64,000 nucleotides of DNA. Source: an uncultured Hungatella sp. (lineage in GTDB: Bacteria; Bacillota; Clostridia; Lachnospirales; Lachnospiraceae). Positions 1 through 8,610 of this stretch are shown one piece after another. Position numbers and translations under genes: made by a program. Under the pieces are notes generated by a model, which saw only the letters and a list, made by a program, of their open reading frames with translations, was not told the DNA's origin and made no database searches. The DNA lies in contig CAJUPQ010000004.1 of NCBI GenBank assembly GCA_910588505.1, positions 15,810 through 79,809 on the forward strand, in the 5' to 3' direction. Position 1 is the first letter of the stretch; each line of letters starts with the position of its first letter.

Positions 1-6
1 TTTCAC

Positions 7-53
7 AAAAAATAAGGGCAGCTCGTTCCCCAAAAGGATCGTGCTGCCCTTAT
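7..53 (-). terminator. Rho-independent terminator of the amino acid ABC operon
   Basis: Read on the minus strand, two perfectly complementary 11-base arms (12-22 and 43-53, core AAGGGCAGC) are followed by a T-rich tract. It lies about 30 bases past the stop codon of the binding-protein gene, the last gene of the operon. Confidence 0.85.
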
Positions 54-84
54 CTTTTTGTCAGTTCCCGAATCTGCCTGTCTG

Positions 85-1026
85 TTAATCTGTAACTCCG
101 TCTTTCTTCGGCTCCTGAGAGATATCATTTCCAAAATATTTGTCCGACAGCTTTGCCAGCTCCCCGGACTCCCGGATCTCATCAATGGCCTGATCTACAG
201 CCTCCCGAAGGCTTTTTGAGTCCTCCCCTTTCCTCATGGGAATACATACCAGGGAAGCGTCGTCGGTGAGGGCCGCGATCTTAAGGTTTTTCTCCGGGTG
301 GGCGTTGATATAGTCGTAAAATGTCAGCTCCGCGTTCAAGGTAGCGTCGATGCGCCCTGTGTTCAACAGCTCGAAAGTCTGGTTTAAGTCGTCAACCGAC
401 GTAACCTCCGCTCCATAGCTCTCCGCCAGCTCCGCGTAGGTGCTGGAAATGGTGTTGGCCGTCTTCTTCCCATTCAGATCCTCAAAAGACTGTATCTCCA
501 TATTCCCGCCGTCCACAATAATGGCTGTGCGGATGTAACCGTAAGGCTCGGAAAAATCATATTTCTCACGCCGCTCGTCCGTCACCTCCACGCCGTTTAT
601 CACAAGGTCATACCGCCCCGCGTCCAGGCCGGCAAAAAGACCGTCCCACTCCCCCTCCACAAAGGTGGCTTTCACTCCCAGTTTGTCTGCGATAAGCTTA
701 GCCACCTCCACATCATATCCCACCAGCTGATCGCTCTCATCGTGGTAGGTCCAGGGAGACCAGGTTCCCTCCATAGCCACGATAAGCTCGCCTCTCTGCC
801 GGATCTGGGCCAGCTGGTCGCCGCCCTCCTGCCCGCTTTCCTCTGCAGGCTGACTCCCCTCTTTGGCCTCGCTTTGGCCGCCTGCCACACTCTGGTCCGC
901 CTGATCCCCTCCGGCTTTGGGCGCTCCCGCCCCGTCCTGACCCTTTCCACTGCCGGAGCATCCGGAAAGCGCCATAGCCGCTGCCGCCATAATAGCTGCC
1001 ATTGTAAAAAGCATTCTCTTTTTCAT
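85..1026 (-). CDS. Amino acid ABC transporter substrate-binding lipoprotein
   Basis: Extracytoplasmic receptor of a polar amino acid uptake system (SBP_bac_3, cluster 3 family), 313 aa. The N-terminus is a lipoprotein signal with lipobox LSGC, so Cys23 is the likely lipidation site. It is followed by an S/G/E/Q-rich tether to about residue 72. The binding fold then starts, with the family stretch GYDVEVAKLIADKLG and later the YDLVINGVEVTDERR region typical of glutamine, cystine or arginine binders. It is the last gene of a minus-strand operon (yczE-like, permease, ATPase, this gene), 36 bases after the ATPase and followed by a clear terminator. The ligand cannot be decided from sequence; cystine or a polar amino acid is most likely. 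Confidence 0.93.
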   Translation of the reverse strand: MKKRMLFTMAAIMAAAAMALSGCSGSGKGQDGAGAPKAGGDQADQSVAGGQSEAKEGSQPAEESGQEGGDQLAQIRQRGELIVAMEGTWSPWTYHDESDQLVGYDVEVAKLIADKLGVKATFVEGEWDGLFAGLDAGRYDLVINGVEVTDERREKYDFSEPYGYIRTAIIVDGGNMEIQSFEDLNGKKTANTISSTYAELAESYGAEVTSVDDLNQTFELLNTGRIDATLNAELTFYDYINAHPEKNLKIAALTDDASLVCIPMRKGEDSKSLREAVDQAIDEIRESGELAKLSDKYFGNDISQEPKKDGVTD

Positions 1027-1062
1027 AATATGATTCTCCTTCCATATTCTACACTCTTAATT

Positions 1063-1800
1063 TTACTCCCTCACCGCCATCCGCAGAAACTCCCTGGTCC
1101 TCTCCTCCTTAGGATTCTCAAAAAACTCTTTAGAACTGCCGGATTCCACGATCTTCCCATGTTCCATAAACACCACCTTGGTGGACACGTTCCTGGCAAA
1201 ATTCATCTCATGGGTCACCACAAGCATGGTCATGCCCTCCTGGGCCAGTTCCCGCATAACCTCCAGCACCTCCCCGATCAGCTCTGGGTCAAGGGCCGAC
1301 GTGGGCTCGTCAAAAAAGATAATCTCCGGGTCCACAGCCAAAGCCCTGGCAATAGCCACCCTCTGCTGCTGCCCTCCGGAAAGCTGGTGGGGATAATGGC
1401 TCTTCCGATCCCCCAGCCCCACCTTCTCCAGGGCTCTCCTGCCGATCTCCTCCGCCTGGGCCTTTGGCACTTTCCTGGCCACAATAAGCCCCTCCGTCAC
1501 ATTCTGGAGGGCCGTCTTGTTGGCAAAGAGATTAAAACTCTGAAACACAAACGCTGTCTTCTTCCGGATCCGCCCGATGTCCTTCTTGGACGTGTGCCCC
1601 ATCTCAAAGGTCTCCCCGTCAAACACCATGGTCCCCTTATCCGCTGTCTCCAAAAAATTAATGCACCGCAGCAATGTGGTCTTTCCGGACCCGCTGGACC
1701 CCAGTATAGCCACCACGTCCCCCTTATCCACCTTCAGGTCAATGCCCTTAAGCACCTGAAGCTCCCCGAAGGCTTTCCTCACATCTCTGACTTCAAGCAT
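1063..1800 (-). CDS. Polar amino acid ABC transporter ATP-binding protein
   Basis: Cytoplasmic ATPase subunit of the GlnQ/TcyN type, 245 aa, the usual family length. Visible motifs are Walker A GSSGSGKT (34-41), the ABC signature LSGGQQQR (140-147), Walker B IIFFDEP (160-166), the D-loop SALDPE and the H-loop in VVTHEMNFA. All catalytic residues appear present. It sits between the permease (45 bases upstream) and the binding protein. With them it forms a complete importer; the permease is presumably a homodimer because only one permease gene is present. Confidence 0.95.
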   Translation of the reverse strand: MLEVRDVRKAFGELQVLKGIDLKVDKGDVVAILGSSGSGKTTLLRCINFLETADKGTMVFDGETFEMGHTSKKDIGRIRKKTAFVFQSFNLFANKTALQNVTEGLIVARKVPKAQAEEIGRRALEKVGLGDRKSHYPHQLSGGQQQRVAIARALAVDPEIIFFDEPTSALDPELIGEVLEVMRELAQEGMTMLVVTHEMNFARNVSTKVVFMEHGKIVESGSSKEFFENPKEERTREFLRMAVRE

Positions 1801-1845
1801 GCTCTTCCTCCCCGCTCATCTGTCTCTCCTTCCATCTGTCCGAAA

Positions 1846-2523
1846 CTAATTTCTGCCATACCCGTAAAAATCCAGCTTCTTCTCCCCCACCCGCTGCAGC
1901 CACGTCAGCACAGTGGAGAACATGAGATAGATCACTCCCACCTCGATATACAGAGCCAAAGGTTCATAGGTTCTGGCCACGATCCGCTGGGTAGCCATAA
2001 ACATCTCGGTTACCGTGATATTAGCCGCCAGGGAGGTGTCCTTCACCATGGCGATCAAAGAGTTTGACAGGGAGGGAAACGCGGTCCGCAGAGCCTGGGG
2101 CAGAATGATCCTCCTCATGATCTGCAGGTAGGACATTCCCACGCAGTACCCTGCCTCCAGCTGCCCTTTTGGCACCGACTCCAGCGCCGCCCGTATGATC
2201 TCTGCCCCGTAAGCCCCCTCATTGACGGAAAACACGATAACAGCCGACAGAAACGGGTCCAACACGATCCCAAGGCTTGGCAGACCAAAAAAAATCACGT
2301 ACAGCTGCACCAGAAGCGGCGTTCCTCTCACCACCCATATATAGAATCTGGCCAGCTCTTTTAACACCCTCACATTGGCAAACTGGATCAGGGCCATGAC
2401 CACCGCAATGACCATGGCAATGGAAAAGGAAATAACGGTCAGTGGAATGGTAACCGTCAGTCCCGGGATTAAGATCTTTGTAAATGAATCCGTTAAAATG
2501 CCATATAACCGCTCATTTATCAT
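1846..2523 (-). CDS. Polar amino acid ABC transporter permease
   Basis: Membrane subunit of the HisM/GlnP family, 225 aa, with several hydrophobic helices. It carries the cytoplasmic EAA-type coupling loop: the segment from GAYGAEIIRAALESVPKGQ through EAGYCVGMSYLQIMRRIILPQA matches the family consensus. It lies 46 bases after the yczE-like gene and 45 bases before the ATPase, so one transcript is likely. As the sole permease it should pair with itself. Confidence 0.94.
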   Translation of the reverse strand: MINERLYGILTDSFTKILIPGLTVTIPLTVISFSIAMVIAVVMALIQFANVRVLKELARFYIWVVRGTPLLVQLYVIFFGLPSLGIVLDPFLSAVIVFSVNEGAYGAEIIRAALESVPKGQLEAGYCVGMSYLQIMRRIILPQALRTAFPSLSNSLIAMVKDTSLAANITVTEMFMATQRIVARTYEPLALYIEVGVIYLMFSTVLTWLQRVGEKKLDFYGYGRN

Positions 2524-2569
2524 GATGGAAACCTGTCTGTCCTTTCTCCGATTTTCTCCTCTCGCCTTT

Positions 2570-3232
2570 TCATGCCGCCGCTTCCGAAGATCTGATCCCC
2601 CTCATGATCCTGGCAACCGCCGTATCCCTGAAAAAGCTGACAATGGGACCTGTAAACAAAGCCACAATAACAGTCCCGATACTCACCACGCTGCCTGTCA
2701 TAAGGCCCACAACCGCGCTGATGACATCCTGCCCCACTCTCGCCCACTTGTACTTGATCTTTCCATGGGAATAATTCTCCACGATCACAGACAGACGGTC
2801 ATAGGGCGCCGCCCCCAAGTCGCAGGCCATGTACAGAGCCACCCCAAAGCACAGCACCAAAATCCCCACAACAAGAGCCGGGATCCGCATGGCCATATTT
2901 CCTGCCATGCCCTCAATGGTAATCCCCACAGCGGCGAACAGAAACATAAAAAACTCCACAAAATACCCCAGAAGCAGCATGTTGATCAGCGCTCCTATGC
3001 CAAAACTTTTCCTGTCCAGGATAAACACCGGGATAAACAGCAGCACATTGAAGATCATCTGGTACACAGCAAAGCTGACAGGCAGATGGCTGCTGACTCC
3101 CAAGTTCATACAGGTAAACGGATCCGTGCCAAACCCAGACAGCCGAAGCATGGCTATGCCCAGCCCCAGGATCAGGTTCGCCACAGTCACCCACAGGACG
3201 CGTGGCAGCAGCTTCTTTCTCTTCTCATCCAT
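2570..3232 (-). CDS. YczE/YyaS/YitT-family integral membrane protein
   Basis: Hydrophobic protein of about 220 aa with about five or six membrane segments and the family features LSGFGTDPFTCMNLG near the N-terminus and DLGAAPYDRL near residue 145. These match the YczE-like (DUF6198) group, whose biochemical role is unknown. The chosen start is the ATG at 3232, eight codons inside the longest frame, because GGGGAGA sits just before it. It is the first gene of the amino acid transporter operon. The shared promoter suggests a link to amino acid or cysteine uptake, but that is inference from position only. Confidence 0.85.
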   Translation of the reverse strand: MDEKRKKLLPRVLWVTVANLILGLGIAMLRLSGFGTDPFTCMNLGVSSHLPVSFAVYQMIFNVLLFIPVFILDRKSFGIGALINMLLLGYFVEFFMFLFAAVGITIEGMAGNMAMRIPALVVGILVLCFGVALYMACDLGAAPYDRLSVIVENYSHGKIKYKWARVGQDVISAVVGLMTGSVVSIGTVIVALFTGPIVSFFRDTAVARIMRGIRSSEAAA

Positions 3233-3254
3233 ATCGTATCTCTCCCCTTTGTGC

Positions 3255-3283
3255 AAAAAAACCCTGAGCCTATAGTCTCAGAG
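3255..3283 (-). terminator. Attenuator-like terminator hairpin in the operon leader
   Basis: On the minus strand CTCTGAG (3283-3277) pairs with CTCAGGG (3268-3262) across an 8-base loop and is followed by seven T residues. It lies between the promoter at 3319-3347 and the first gene, so it would stop the operon's own transcript after about 55 nt unless prevented. No known riboswitch core is seen in the short leader. Confidence 0.6.
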
Positions 3284-3318
3284 CCTTTTGCCTATTTGCC
3301 GTTTTTACAGCTTTTTGT

Positions 3319-3347
3319 ATTCTACACGATTTTGAGCAGTTTGTCAA
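3319..3347 (-). promoter_or_regulatory. SigmaA-type promoter for the amino acid ABC operon
   Basis: On the minus strand a perfect TTGACA (3347-3342), a 17-base spacer and TAGAAT (3324-3319). It is the only strong promoter upstream of the yczE-like gene and places the start of transcription near 3312, giving a leader of about 80 nt. Confidence 0.8.
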
Positions 3348-3612
3348 TGATTACCAACAAACTTCTGTTTGGGTTCCTGTGCCATTACCTTCATCATTGC
3401 GTTATATCCTTCATATGTATAGCTCCTCTTCTGACTTCACCTGTTTAGCCAGTAATACAAGCTCTTATTGGTTTCATACCAAAGTCAGCTTAGGCTCCTT
3501 ATCTTATCCGTGATTCCATAGTATCGGACGGAATTCCCACCCACTAAATGTCATGCCCTTTGCTGTGTACACTTACAGTTCACTGATACCCGGCCTTCGT
3601 TACAGTTCCCCC
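3348..3612. other. Gene-free region, possible decayed mobile DNA
   Basis: About 265 bases without a convincing open frame, richer in A+T than the flanks. Short frames on either strand are interrupted by stops. The character suggests eroded insertion-sequence DNA, but no terminal repeats or transposase motif can be named. Confidence 0.3.
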
Positions 3613-3979
3613 TCACTTCATAACCTCATCAAAGATCTCCGCCAGATCCGCCTGCCTGCCATACTCAAACCCGATCCGCCCCTCACAGGTAATGGAATCA
3701 CAAGAATCCACAGCCACAAACATCTCTAAAATCTCCCCATCCTGCCGCTCTAGGTTCAGCACTCCCTTATAAGGGCAGGCCGATACAGCCTCATGGCCCT
3801 GGTTGGCATTGCCCAAAAGGGCTCCGAGCCTCTTAAAGAAGACTGCTTTCCTTCCTCTGCTGCCGTCGCTATCCCTGCGCCGTCGCCCCTAAAGTCCCAC
3901 AGCCTGCGCTCCATGCCAGGATCACCGCCACAACAGCGGCCAGAACACACCGTTTCGTATTCCTGTCTTTTACCTGCAT
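3613..3979 (-). pseudogene. Small lipoprotein gene broken by a frameshift
   Basis: From an ATG at 3979 (or an in-frame TTG at 4009 behind GAGGAGTGAGGG) the sequence encodes a clean lipoprotein signal with hydrophobic core VLAAVVAVILAW and lipobox SAGC. That frame stops at 3869-3871. Coding-like sequence continues in the +1 frame from about 3872 to a stop at 3613, ending GFEYGRQADLAEIFDEVMK and containing two CP/CD-type cysteines. One inserted or deleted base near 3875 would join them into a protein of about 120 aa. It directly follows the YolD-like gene, so it was probably the third gene of the LexA-controlled operon. The function is unrecognised. A short intact 36-aa product is possible but less likely. 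Confidence 0.5.
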
Positions 3980-4024
3980 CTTCTCCGTCTGACGGTTCTT
4001 CTGCCCCAAATCGCAAAAAATCCC

Positions 4025-4474
4025 TCACTCCTCTTCCCAGAACAACCCGCACTCCATCTGGATCACATACTCCATCAACACGGCGGTCCCGTCCGCCATC
4101 ACCAGCTTTCTGGCAAAGGTGTCGATCTTTTTGAGATTCCCGGTCACCGTCTCGTAGGCCCCTCCCGTCTTCCTGCCGTCAGGCCTGAAAAAAGTGACGG
4201 TCACTTCCGGGCGTTCCTTTATATGTTCCTGCAAAACCCTCAGTTTCCCGTCCAGGCTCCCCCGGTTGTCCTCATCCAGCCACACAAAGTCATCCGTAAG
4301 CCGGGCCGTCTCCCGTATGGCGTCCCCGTAGCCTGTCAGGGCGGCAAAAGGCGCAAACTGAGCCGCCCGGTCCGACAGCGCCATCTGCGGATGGACAGAC
4401 GAAACATGGTGGGGCAGATCCAGCATATCCTCATACTTGCCCGGACCTGCGGATCTTTGCTCGTCTCTATACAT
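4025..4474 (-). CDS. YolD-like protein, partner of the Y-family polymerase
   Basis: 149 aa, resembling YolD-like proteins that accompany UvrX/YqjW-type polymerases in Firmicutes. Seen: the N-terminal stretch YEDMLDLPHHVSSVHPQMAL, the SDRAAQFAPFAALTGYGDAI segment and a C-terminal part that would fold with YolD (RPEVTVTFFRPDGRKTGG, later KKIDTF). The start at 4474 is chosen because AAGGAGA lies just before it; two upstream ATGs in frame lack a ribosome site. It lies 70 bases downstream of the polymerase gene and probably shares its LexA-controlled promoter. YolD proteins are thought to modulate the polymerase in the SOS response; the exact role is not established. Confidence 0.8.
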   Translation of the reverse strand: MYRDEQRSAGPGKYEDMLDLPHHVSSVHPQMALSDRAAQFAPFAALTGYGDAIRETARLTDDFVWLDEDNRGSLDGKLRVLQEHIKERPEVTVTFFRPDGRKTGGAYETVTGNLKKIDTFARKLVMADGTAVLMEYVIQMECGLFWEEE

Positions 4475-4543
4475 GTTCTCTCCTTCCTGCATTCCCGCGG
4501 AAACTCCCATAAATTAGGCGCCCGCTGTCTACTCCCCAGCACA

Positions 4544-6073
4544 CTACGCCTTGTGTCCCCCGATCTGCCGGTTCCTCTCCTTTGCCGTGGCTCCATCCAT
4601 CAGGTTCATACCTTTTAAAATGGCATTCTTCCCGAACTTTTTCTTAATATCTACCATAGCTTTCTGCATCCGTTTCTCCCGATCCAGCCGTACCTCTTCC
4701 TCCCTGCGCTCCCGCTCCAAAGCCTCGTAATCCGTAAACATATCAAGCTGCTCCGCCTTCTCCATAGAAGCGGAGGCTGCCAAAGCCTCGTCCGTCACCC
4801 GGCAGGCAGTAAGGTAGATCCGCCTGATCAGCAGCTCCCGCGACACAACCGTATCAAACAGCTCCACGACAGTCGCCGTAATAAGTCTGGCAGATGACGT
4901 GGGATTCTCAAGATTAGCTGTCCCGTGCCCGTGCTTTGGTATCTTTCTTCCATACCGGTCAGTGGTCACAGCCCCCTTATACTTCCTGCCTCCGTCCTCC
5001 AGATTCTCCCTGTCATAGCCAACGGTCAGGACCATCTGGTCTGTCACCAGCCCCTTATCCACCAGCTCCAGGGCCACCGAATCCGCCATCTCCCGCACCA
5101 CCAGCCTGGCCTTCTCAAAAGAATAGGGGCAGGGAAGGACCTGGCCGGAACCAATGCTGTTAGACTGGGGCTTGTAGGCTTTAATATCCTCCATCCCGCA
5201 GGGCTCCCACCCCCAGGCATGGTCAATAAGCAGTTCCGCGTTGACGCCGAACAGACGGTAGAGCAGCTCCTCGCTGTGGTACTCCCCCGCCTTTCCCATA
5301 GAGCATCTGGCAATATCCCCCATGGTAAAAAGTCCATGCTCCTCCAGCCTATCCCGGTATCCCCGCCCCACCCGCCAAAAATCCGTCAAAGGGCGGTGGT
5401 CCCACAACCGCCTCCGGTATTCCCGCTCATCCAGGCAGGCAATCCGCACTCCGTTCTCATCAGGTTTCATGTGCTTGGCCACAATATCCATGGCCACCTT
5501 GGCCAGGTACAGATTCGTCCCAACGCCGGCAGTGGCCGTGATCCCCGTGGCCTCAAAAACCGCCTGGATCATCTTTCCCGCAAGCTCTCTCGCCGTAAGG
5601 CCGTAAGTTCCCAGATAGCCGGTCACATCCGCAAAGATCTCGTCAATGGAATACACATGGATATCCTCCGGCGCCACAAACTTAAGATAAATCTGATAGA
5701 TCCGGGTGCTCCACTCCACATACAGGGCCATGCGGGGGACCGCCACCAGGTAGTCAATAGCCAGGGCCGGGTTGGCCTTCAGCTCCTTTGCATCCCAGGA
5801 TGCCCCCGAAAAAGTCCCCGAAGGCGCGCTCCTCCTTCTGAAACGGTTAGCCGCCTCCACCTTCTGTACCACCTCAAACAGCCTTGGCCGCCCCGGTATG
5901 CCGTACTCCTTAAGGGAAGGGCTCACCGCGAGACAGATGGTCTTCTCCGTCCGGCTCTTGTCCGCCACCACCAGATGAGTGGTCAGAGGATTCAGCCCCC
6001 GTTCTCTGCACTCCACAGACGCATAGAACGACTTTAAGTCGATGGCGATATAGTTCCTCTCTTTTTCTGCCAT
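4544..6073 (-). CDS. Y-family DNA polymerase of the UvrX/UmuC type
   Basis: Translesion DNA polymerase, 509 aa. Catalytic motif I is IAIDLKSFYASVE (about 9-21, metal-binding Asp11). Motif III is YSIDEIFADVT (about 140), with the Asp-Glu pair intact. The helix-hairpin-helix region and little-finger domain follow, and the C-terminal tail of about 60 residues is highly charged. It is longer than a DinB polymerase (about 410 aa) and matches the UvrX/YqjW subgroup that lacks a linked UmuD. The ribosome site GGGGAGGGG precedes the ATG. A LexA box inside the promoter spacer (6130-6141) indicates damage induction together with the downstream YolD-like gene. It is distinct from the second Y-family polymerase at 16023-17237. 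Confidence 0.93.
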   Translation of the reverse strand: MAEKERNYIAIDLKSFYASVECRERGLNPLTTHLVVADKSRTEKTICLAVSPSLKEYGIPGRPRLFEVVQKVEAANRFRRRSAPSGTFSGASWDAKELKANPALAIDYLVAVPRMALYVEWSTRIYQIYLKFVAPEDIHVYSIDEIFADVTGYLGTYGLTARELAGKMIQAVFEATGITATAGVGTNLYLAKVAMDIVAKHMKPDENGVRIACLDEREYRRRLWDHRPLTDFWRVGRGYRDRLEEHGLFTMGDIARCSMGKAGEYHSEELLYRLFGVNAELLIDHAWGWEPCGMEDIKAYKPQSNSIGSGQVLPCPYSFEKARLVVREMADSVALELVDKGLVTDQMVLTVGYDRENLEDGGRKYKGAVTTDRYGRKIPKHGHGTANLENPTSSARLITATVVELFDTVVSRELLIRRIYLTACRVTDEALAASASMEKAEQLDMFTDYEALERERREEEVRLDREKRMQKAMVDIKKKFGKNAILKGMNLMDGATAKERNRQIGGHKA

Positions 6074-6121
6074 ATTCCCCTCCCCAACATAACAGTTCCG
6101 CTTCTCTCTCCCTTTTCCTTT

Positions 6122-6150
6122 ATTATATCAAACATACGTTCTGTTTTCAA
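6122..6150 (-). promoter_or_regulatory. SOS promoter with nested LexA box
   Basis: On the minus strand TTGAAA (6150-6145), a 17-base spacer and a perfect TATAAT (6127-6122). The spacer contains GAACGTATGTTT (6141-6130), a full match to GAAC-N4-GTTY, the clostridial LexA operator. LexA bound here would block polymerase. The same arrangement precedes dinB at 17263-17291. Confidence 0.85.
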
Positions 6151-6195
6151 CTGAAAATTTTCTGTTTTCCACGCCCCATGAACTGCAACAATCCA

Positions 6196-7110
6196 TTACC
6201 TGCACCCTCCCGGCTGAGCGGCAACTCTCCCTTTCAAGTACCGGTAAAACATCTCGGCAGCCCTGGTCCTGCCCCGCCCTTTCTCCGAAATAAGTTTCAC
6301 TGCCCGCCCAGGCGGCTGGCACGCAATCGGGATCTCCACCAGCGCTTTCTTGTTGATGAGGGGCGCTGCCATAGACTCCGGCACAAACCCAATGCCAAGA
6401 TTATTCCGGATCAGGGGAATCAGAAGATCTGAGGTTGCCACCTCCATGTCAAGGGTGATATCCACATTGTGCCGGCGAAAAAAATCCTGATATAGATCAC
6501 CGGTAGCCGTTCCCCTTCCCAGACCGATCCATGGACAGGTTGCCAGATCCTCAAGGGCAGCCCTCCCCTTGGCCAGATGCCGATATTGCAGCCCTCCCGC
6601 AAGGATCTCCTTAAACTGACACATGGTCTCACACAAAACCCCTTCCGGCGTCTCAAAAGGCGTGGTGACCACCGCAAAATCCAGATTTCCGGCCCCAAAA
6701 TCCTTCAAGATCCCCTTTGTGCTGTGATTGTGGACTTTGATCCGGATCTTTGGGTATTCCATCCTGAAATCGTGGAGGGCTTCCAGCAGAAAAAGATGGA
6801 GAGCCGCCTCCGTAGTTCCCACCTCAATAGTCCCCCCATGTTCCACGTCCTGTCCCCGGATCTCCTCCTGTGCGGCCATCAGATGCTCCCAGGCGGCCTG
6901 GACGTGGACAAACAGCCGCTCCCCTGTCTCCGTAAGCCGGATTCCCCTTGGCTCCCGGACAAACAGCCTGCAGCCAAGCTGGGCTTCCAAAAGCTTTATC
7001 ATCCGAGTTACGTTAGGCTGGCTGCCTCCCAGCGCCGACGCTGCCTTGGTAATACTCCCGTATCGGGCCACACAGTAAAAAACTTTATAGTACTCAAAAT
7101 TGATATCCAT
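6196..7110 (-). CDS. LysR-family transcriptional regulator
   Basis: 304 aa. The N-terminal winged helix-turn-helix is clear: residues about 1-60 include YKVFYCVARYGSITKAA, QPNVTRMIKLLEAQLGC and LFVREPRGIRLTETG. An effector-binding domain follows (GTIEVGTTEAALHLFLLEAL, later LIRNNLGIGFVPE). The start at 7110 (MDINFEYY) fits the family N-terminus better than an ATG nine codons upstream; GGGGGA lies 14 bases before it. The gene is divergent from the MATE transporter at 7214 with about 100 bases between, the usual layout for a LysR regulator of its neighbour. The inducer is unknown. Confidence 0.9.
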   Translation of the reverse strand: MDINFEYYKVFYCVARYGSITKAASALGGSQPNVTRMIKLLEAQLGCRLFVREPRGIRLTETGERLFVHVQAAWEHLMAAQEEIRGQDVEHGGTIEVGTTEAALHLFLLEALHDFRMEYPKIRIKVHNHSTKGILKDFGAGNLDFAVVTTPFETPEGVLCETMCQFKEILAGGLQYRHLAKGRAALEDLATCPWIGLGRGTATGDLYQDFFRRHNVDITLDMEVATSDLLIPLIRNNLGIGFVPESMAAPLINKKALVEIPIACQPPGRAVKLISEKGRGRTRAAEMFYRYLKGRVAAQPGGCR

Positions 7111-7213
7111 ATAAATCTTATATATCCCCCATATCATCTATGTATTTTATCTATTGGTGATCCCATAGTATAATATACCTCTGAAAAACAGAAAAGAAAA
7201 GGACTTGATAACC
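7111..7213 (+). promoter_or_regulatory. Divergent promoter region between lysR and the MATE gene
   Basis: A/T-rich interval with TATAAT at 7169-7174 and a weak TTATCT 16 bases upstream, giving a promoter for the MATE gene. Repeated ATCTAT units (about 7136-7156) could form the LysR site, but a clean T-N11-A palindrome is not obvious. Confidence 0.45.
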
Positions 7214-8545
7214 ATGAACAGAGATCTGACAACGGGAGAACCCCGAAAAGTATTGTGGGCATTTTGCCTCCCCATGTTCGGGAGCATTGTATTTCAACAG
7301 CTTTACAACCTTGCGGACTCCCTGGTGGCCGGCAAATACATCGGCGAAAATGCCCTGGCCGCAGTGGGCAACAGCTACAACATCACCCTCATCTTTCTCG
7401 CCTTTGCTTTTGGCTGCAACATCGGCTGCTCTGTGGTGACAGCCCAGCTGTTTGGGGCCAAATCTTACACAGCCATGAAAACCGCCGTGTACACCAGCCT
7501 TATAGCCAGCGGCGTGCTGTGTCTGGGATTGATGGCGGCGGGTCTGGGCTTTACCCTTCCCCTTCTTCGCCTTATGAAGACCCAGCCGGAGATCCTGGCG
7601 GACTCCTGCCTGTACCTGACCATTTACATCTGGGGGCTTCCGTTTCTCTTCTATTATAATATTGCCACCGGCATATTTTCTGCCATGGGAGATTCCAGGA
7701 CGCCCTTTTTCTTTCTGGCCGCGTCCTCAACCGCCAATATCCTGATGGACATTGCCTTTGTCAAATGGTTTGCCATGGGGATCGCGGGCGTTGCCTGGGC
7801 CACGTTCCTGTGTCAGGGCATCAGCTGTGTCCTCTCCTTATGCCTGATACTCAAACGCCTGTCAGCCATAAAAACAGAAGGGAGAGTTCCTGTATTCTCC
7901 CGCCATCTCCTGGCCAAAACAGCCGCCGTCGCTGTCCCAAGTATATTGCAGCAATCCTTTATATCCGTGGGAAACATGATGATCCAGGGCCGCGTCAACA
8001 GCTTTGGCATCAGCGTTGCCGCAGGCTACTCCGCCGCCGTAAAGCTAAACAACCTGGTCATTACCTCCTTTACCACCATCGGGAACGGCATCTCCAATTT
8101 TTCCGCCCAAAACCTTGGCGCAGGCAGGTATCCGCGGATAAGGCAGGGCACCAGAGCCGGCCTTAGTCTGGTGTGGCGTCTGTGTGTCCCCTTCTGCCTT
8201 TTGTATGTTCTAGGGGGACAATACCTCCTCCTGCTGTTTTTGGACCGCTCCTCCACACTGGCTCTTGCCACAGGTCAGCAGTTTTTGCGGATCCTCTCCC
8301 CCTTCTACTTTGTAGTGTCCGCCAAGCTGGTGGCTGACGGGGTTCTCCGCGGCACAAGCGCCATGTCCCGGTTTATGGCCGCCACCTTCACAGATCTTAT
8401 TCTCCGGGTAGCTCTGGCATTTGTATTTTCCGACCTGACCCGCTCGGCCACGGGCATCTGGTCTGCGTGGCCTGTGGGATGGACCGTGGCCACAGGACTT
8501 TCCGCCTTATTCTATCGGGAACAGTGCAGACACTTGGCAGCCTAA
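7214..8545 (+). CDS. MATE-family efflux transporter
   Basis: 443 aa, about 12 membrane helices, multidrug and toxic compound extrusion family, presumably cation/drug antiport. Typical stretches are GSIVFQQLYNLADSLVAGKY near the N-terminus, NSFGISVAAGYSAAVKLNN in the second half and FTTIGNGISNFSAQNLGAG. The ATG at 7214 is preferred over a TTG at 7205 because AAAAGG lies at a workable distance from it. It is divergent from the LysR gene, which probably controls it. Two further intact MATE genes (37402-38796, 41989-43377) and a MATE fragment (about 11.6 kb) occur in this window. The substrate cannot be predicted. Confidence 0.92.
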   Translation: MNRDLTTGEPRKVLWAFCLPMFGSIVFQQLYNLADSLVAGKYIGENALAAVGNSYNITLIFLAFAFGCNIGCSVVTAQLFGAKSYTAMKTAVYTSLIASGVLCLGLMAAGLGFTLPLLRLMKTQPEILADSCLYLTIYIWGLPFLFYYNIATGIFSAMGDSRTPFFFLAASSTANILMDIAFVKWFAMGIAGVAWATFLCQGISCVLSLCLILKRLSAIKTEGRVPVFSRHLLAKTAAVAVPSILQQSFISVGNMMIQGRVNSFGISVAAGYSAAVKLNNLVITSFTTIGNGISNFSAQNLGAGRYPRIRQGTRAGLSLVWRLCVPFCLLYVLGGQYLLLLFLDRSSTLALATGQQFLRILSPFYFVVSAKLVADGVLRGTSAMSRFMAATFTDLILRVALAFVFSDLTRSATGIWSAWPVGWTVATGLSALFYREQCRHLAA

Positions 8546-8557
8546 ATATATTCTGTT

Positions 8558-8599
8558 TTGTGGGAGATTTCGCCTTTATCGAGGCCAATTCTCCCACAA
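8558..8599. terminator. Inverted repeat between convergent genes
   Basis: Perfect 10-base arms TTGTGGGAGA (8558-8567) and TCTCCCACAA (8590-8599) between the end of the MATE gene and the end of the DUF2200 gene. It probably acts as a shared terminator, although the T-tracts are short. Confidence 0.5.
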
Positions 8600-8610
8600 C
8601 CTTCTCCCCA

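Noticed and set aside
742..2067. Long plus-strand frame of 441 codons opposite the amino acid ABC genes
   Set aside because: Antisense to three well-supported genes; rich in Pro, His and Leu as expected from GC-biased third positions; no ribosome site or family match.
4925..6037. Plus-strand frame of 370 codons opposite the UvrX-type polymerase
   Set aside because: Mirror image of a confident coding sequence; low-complexity composition.
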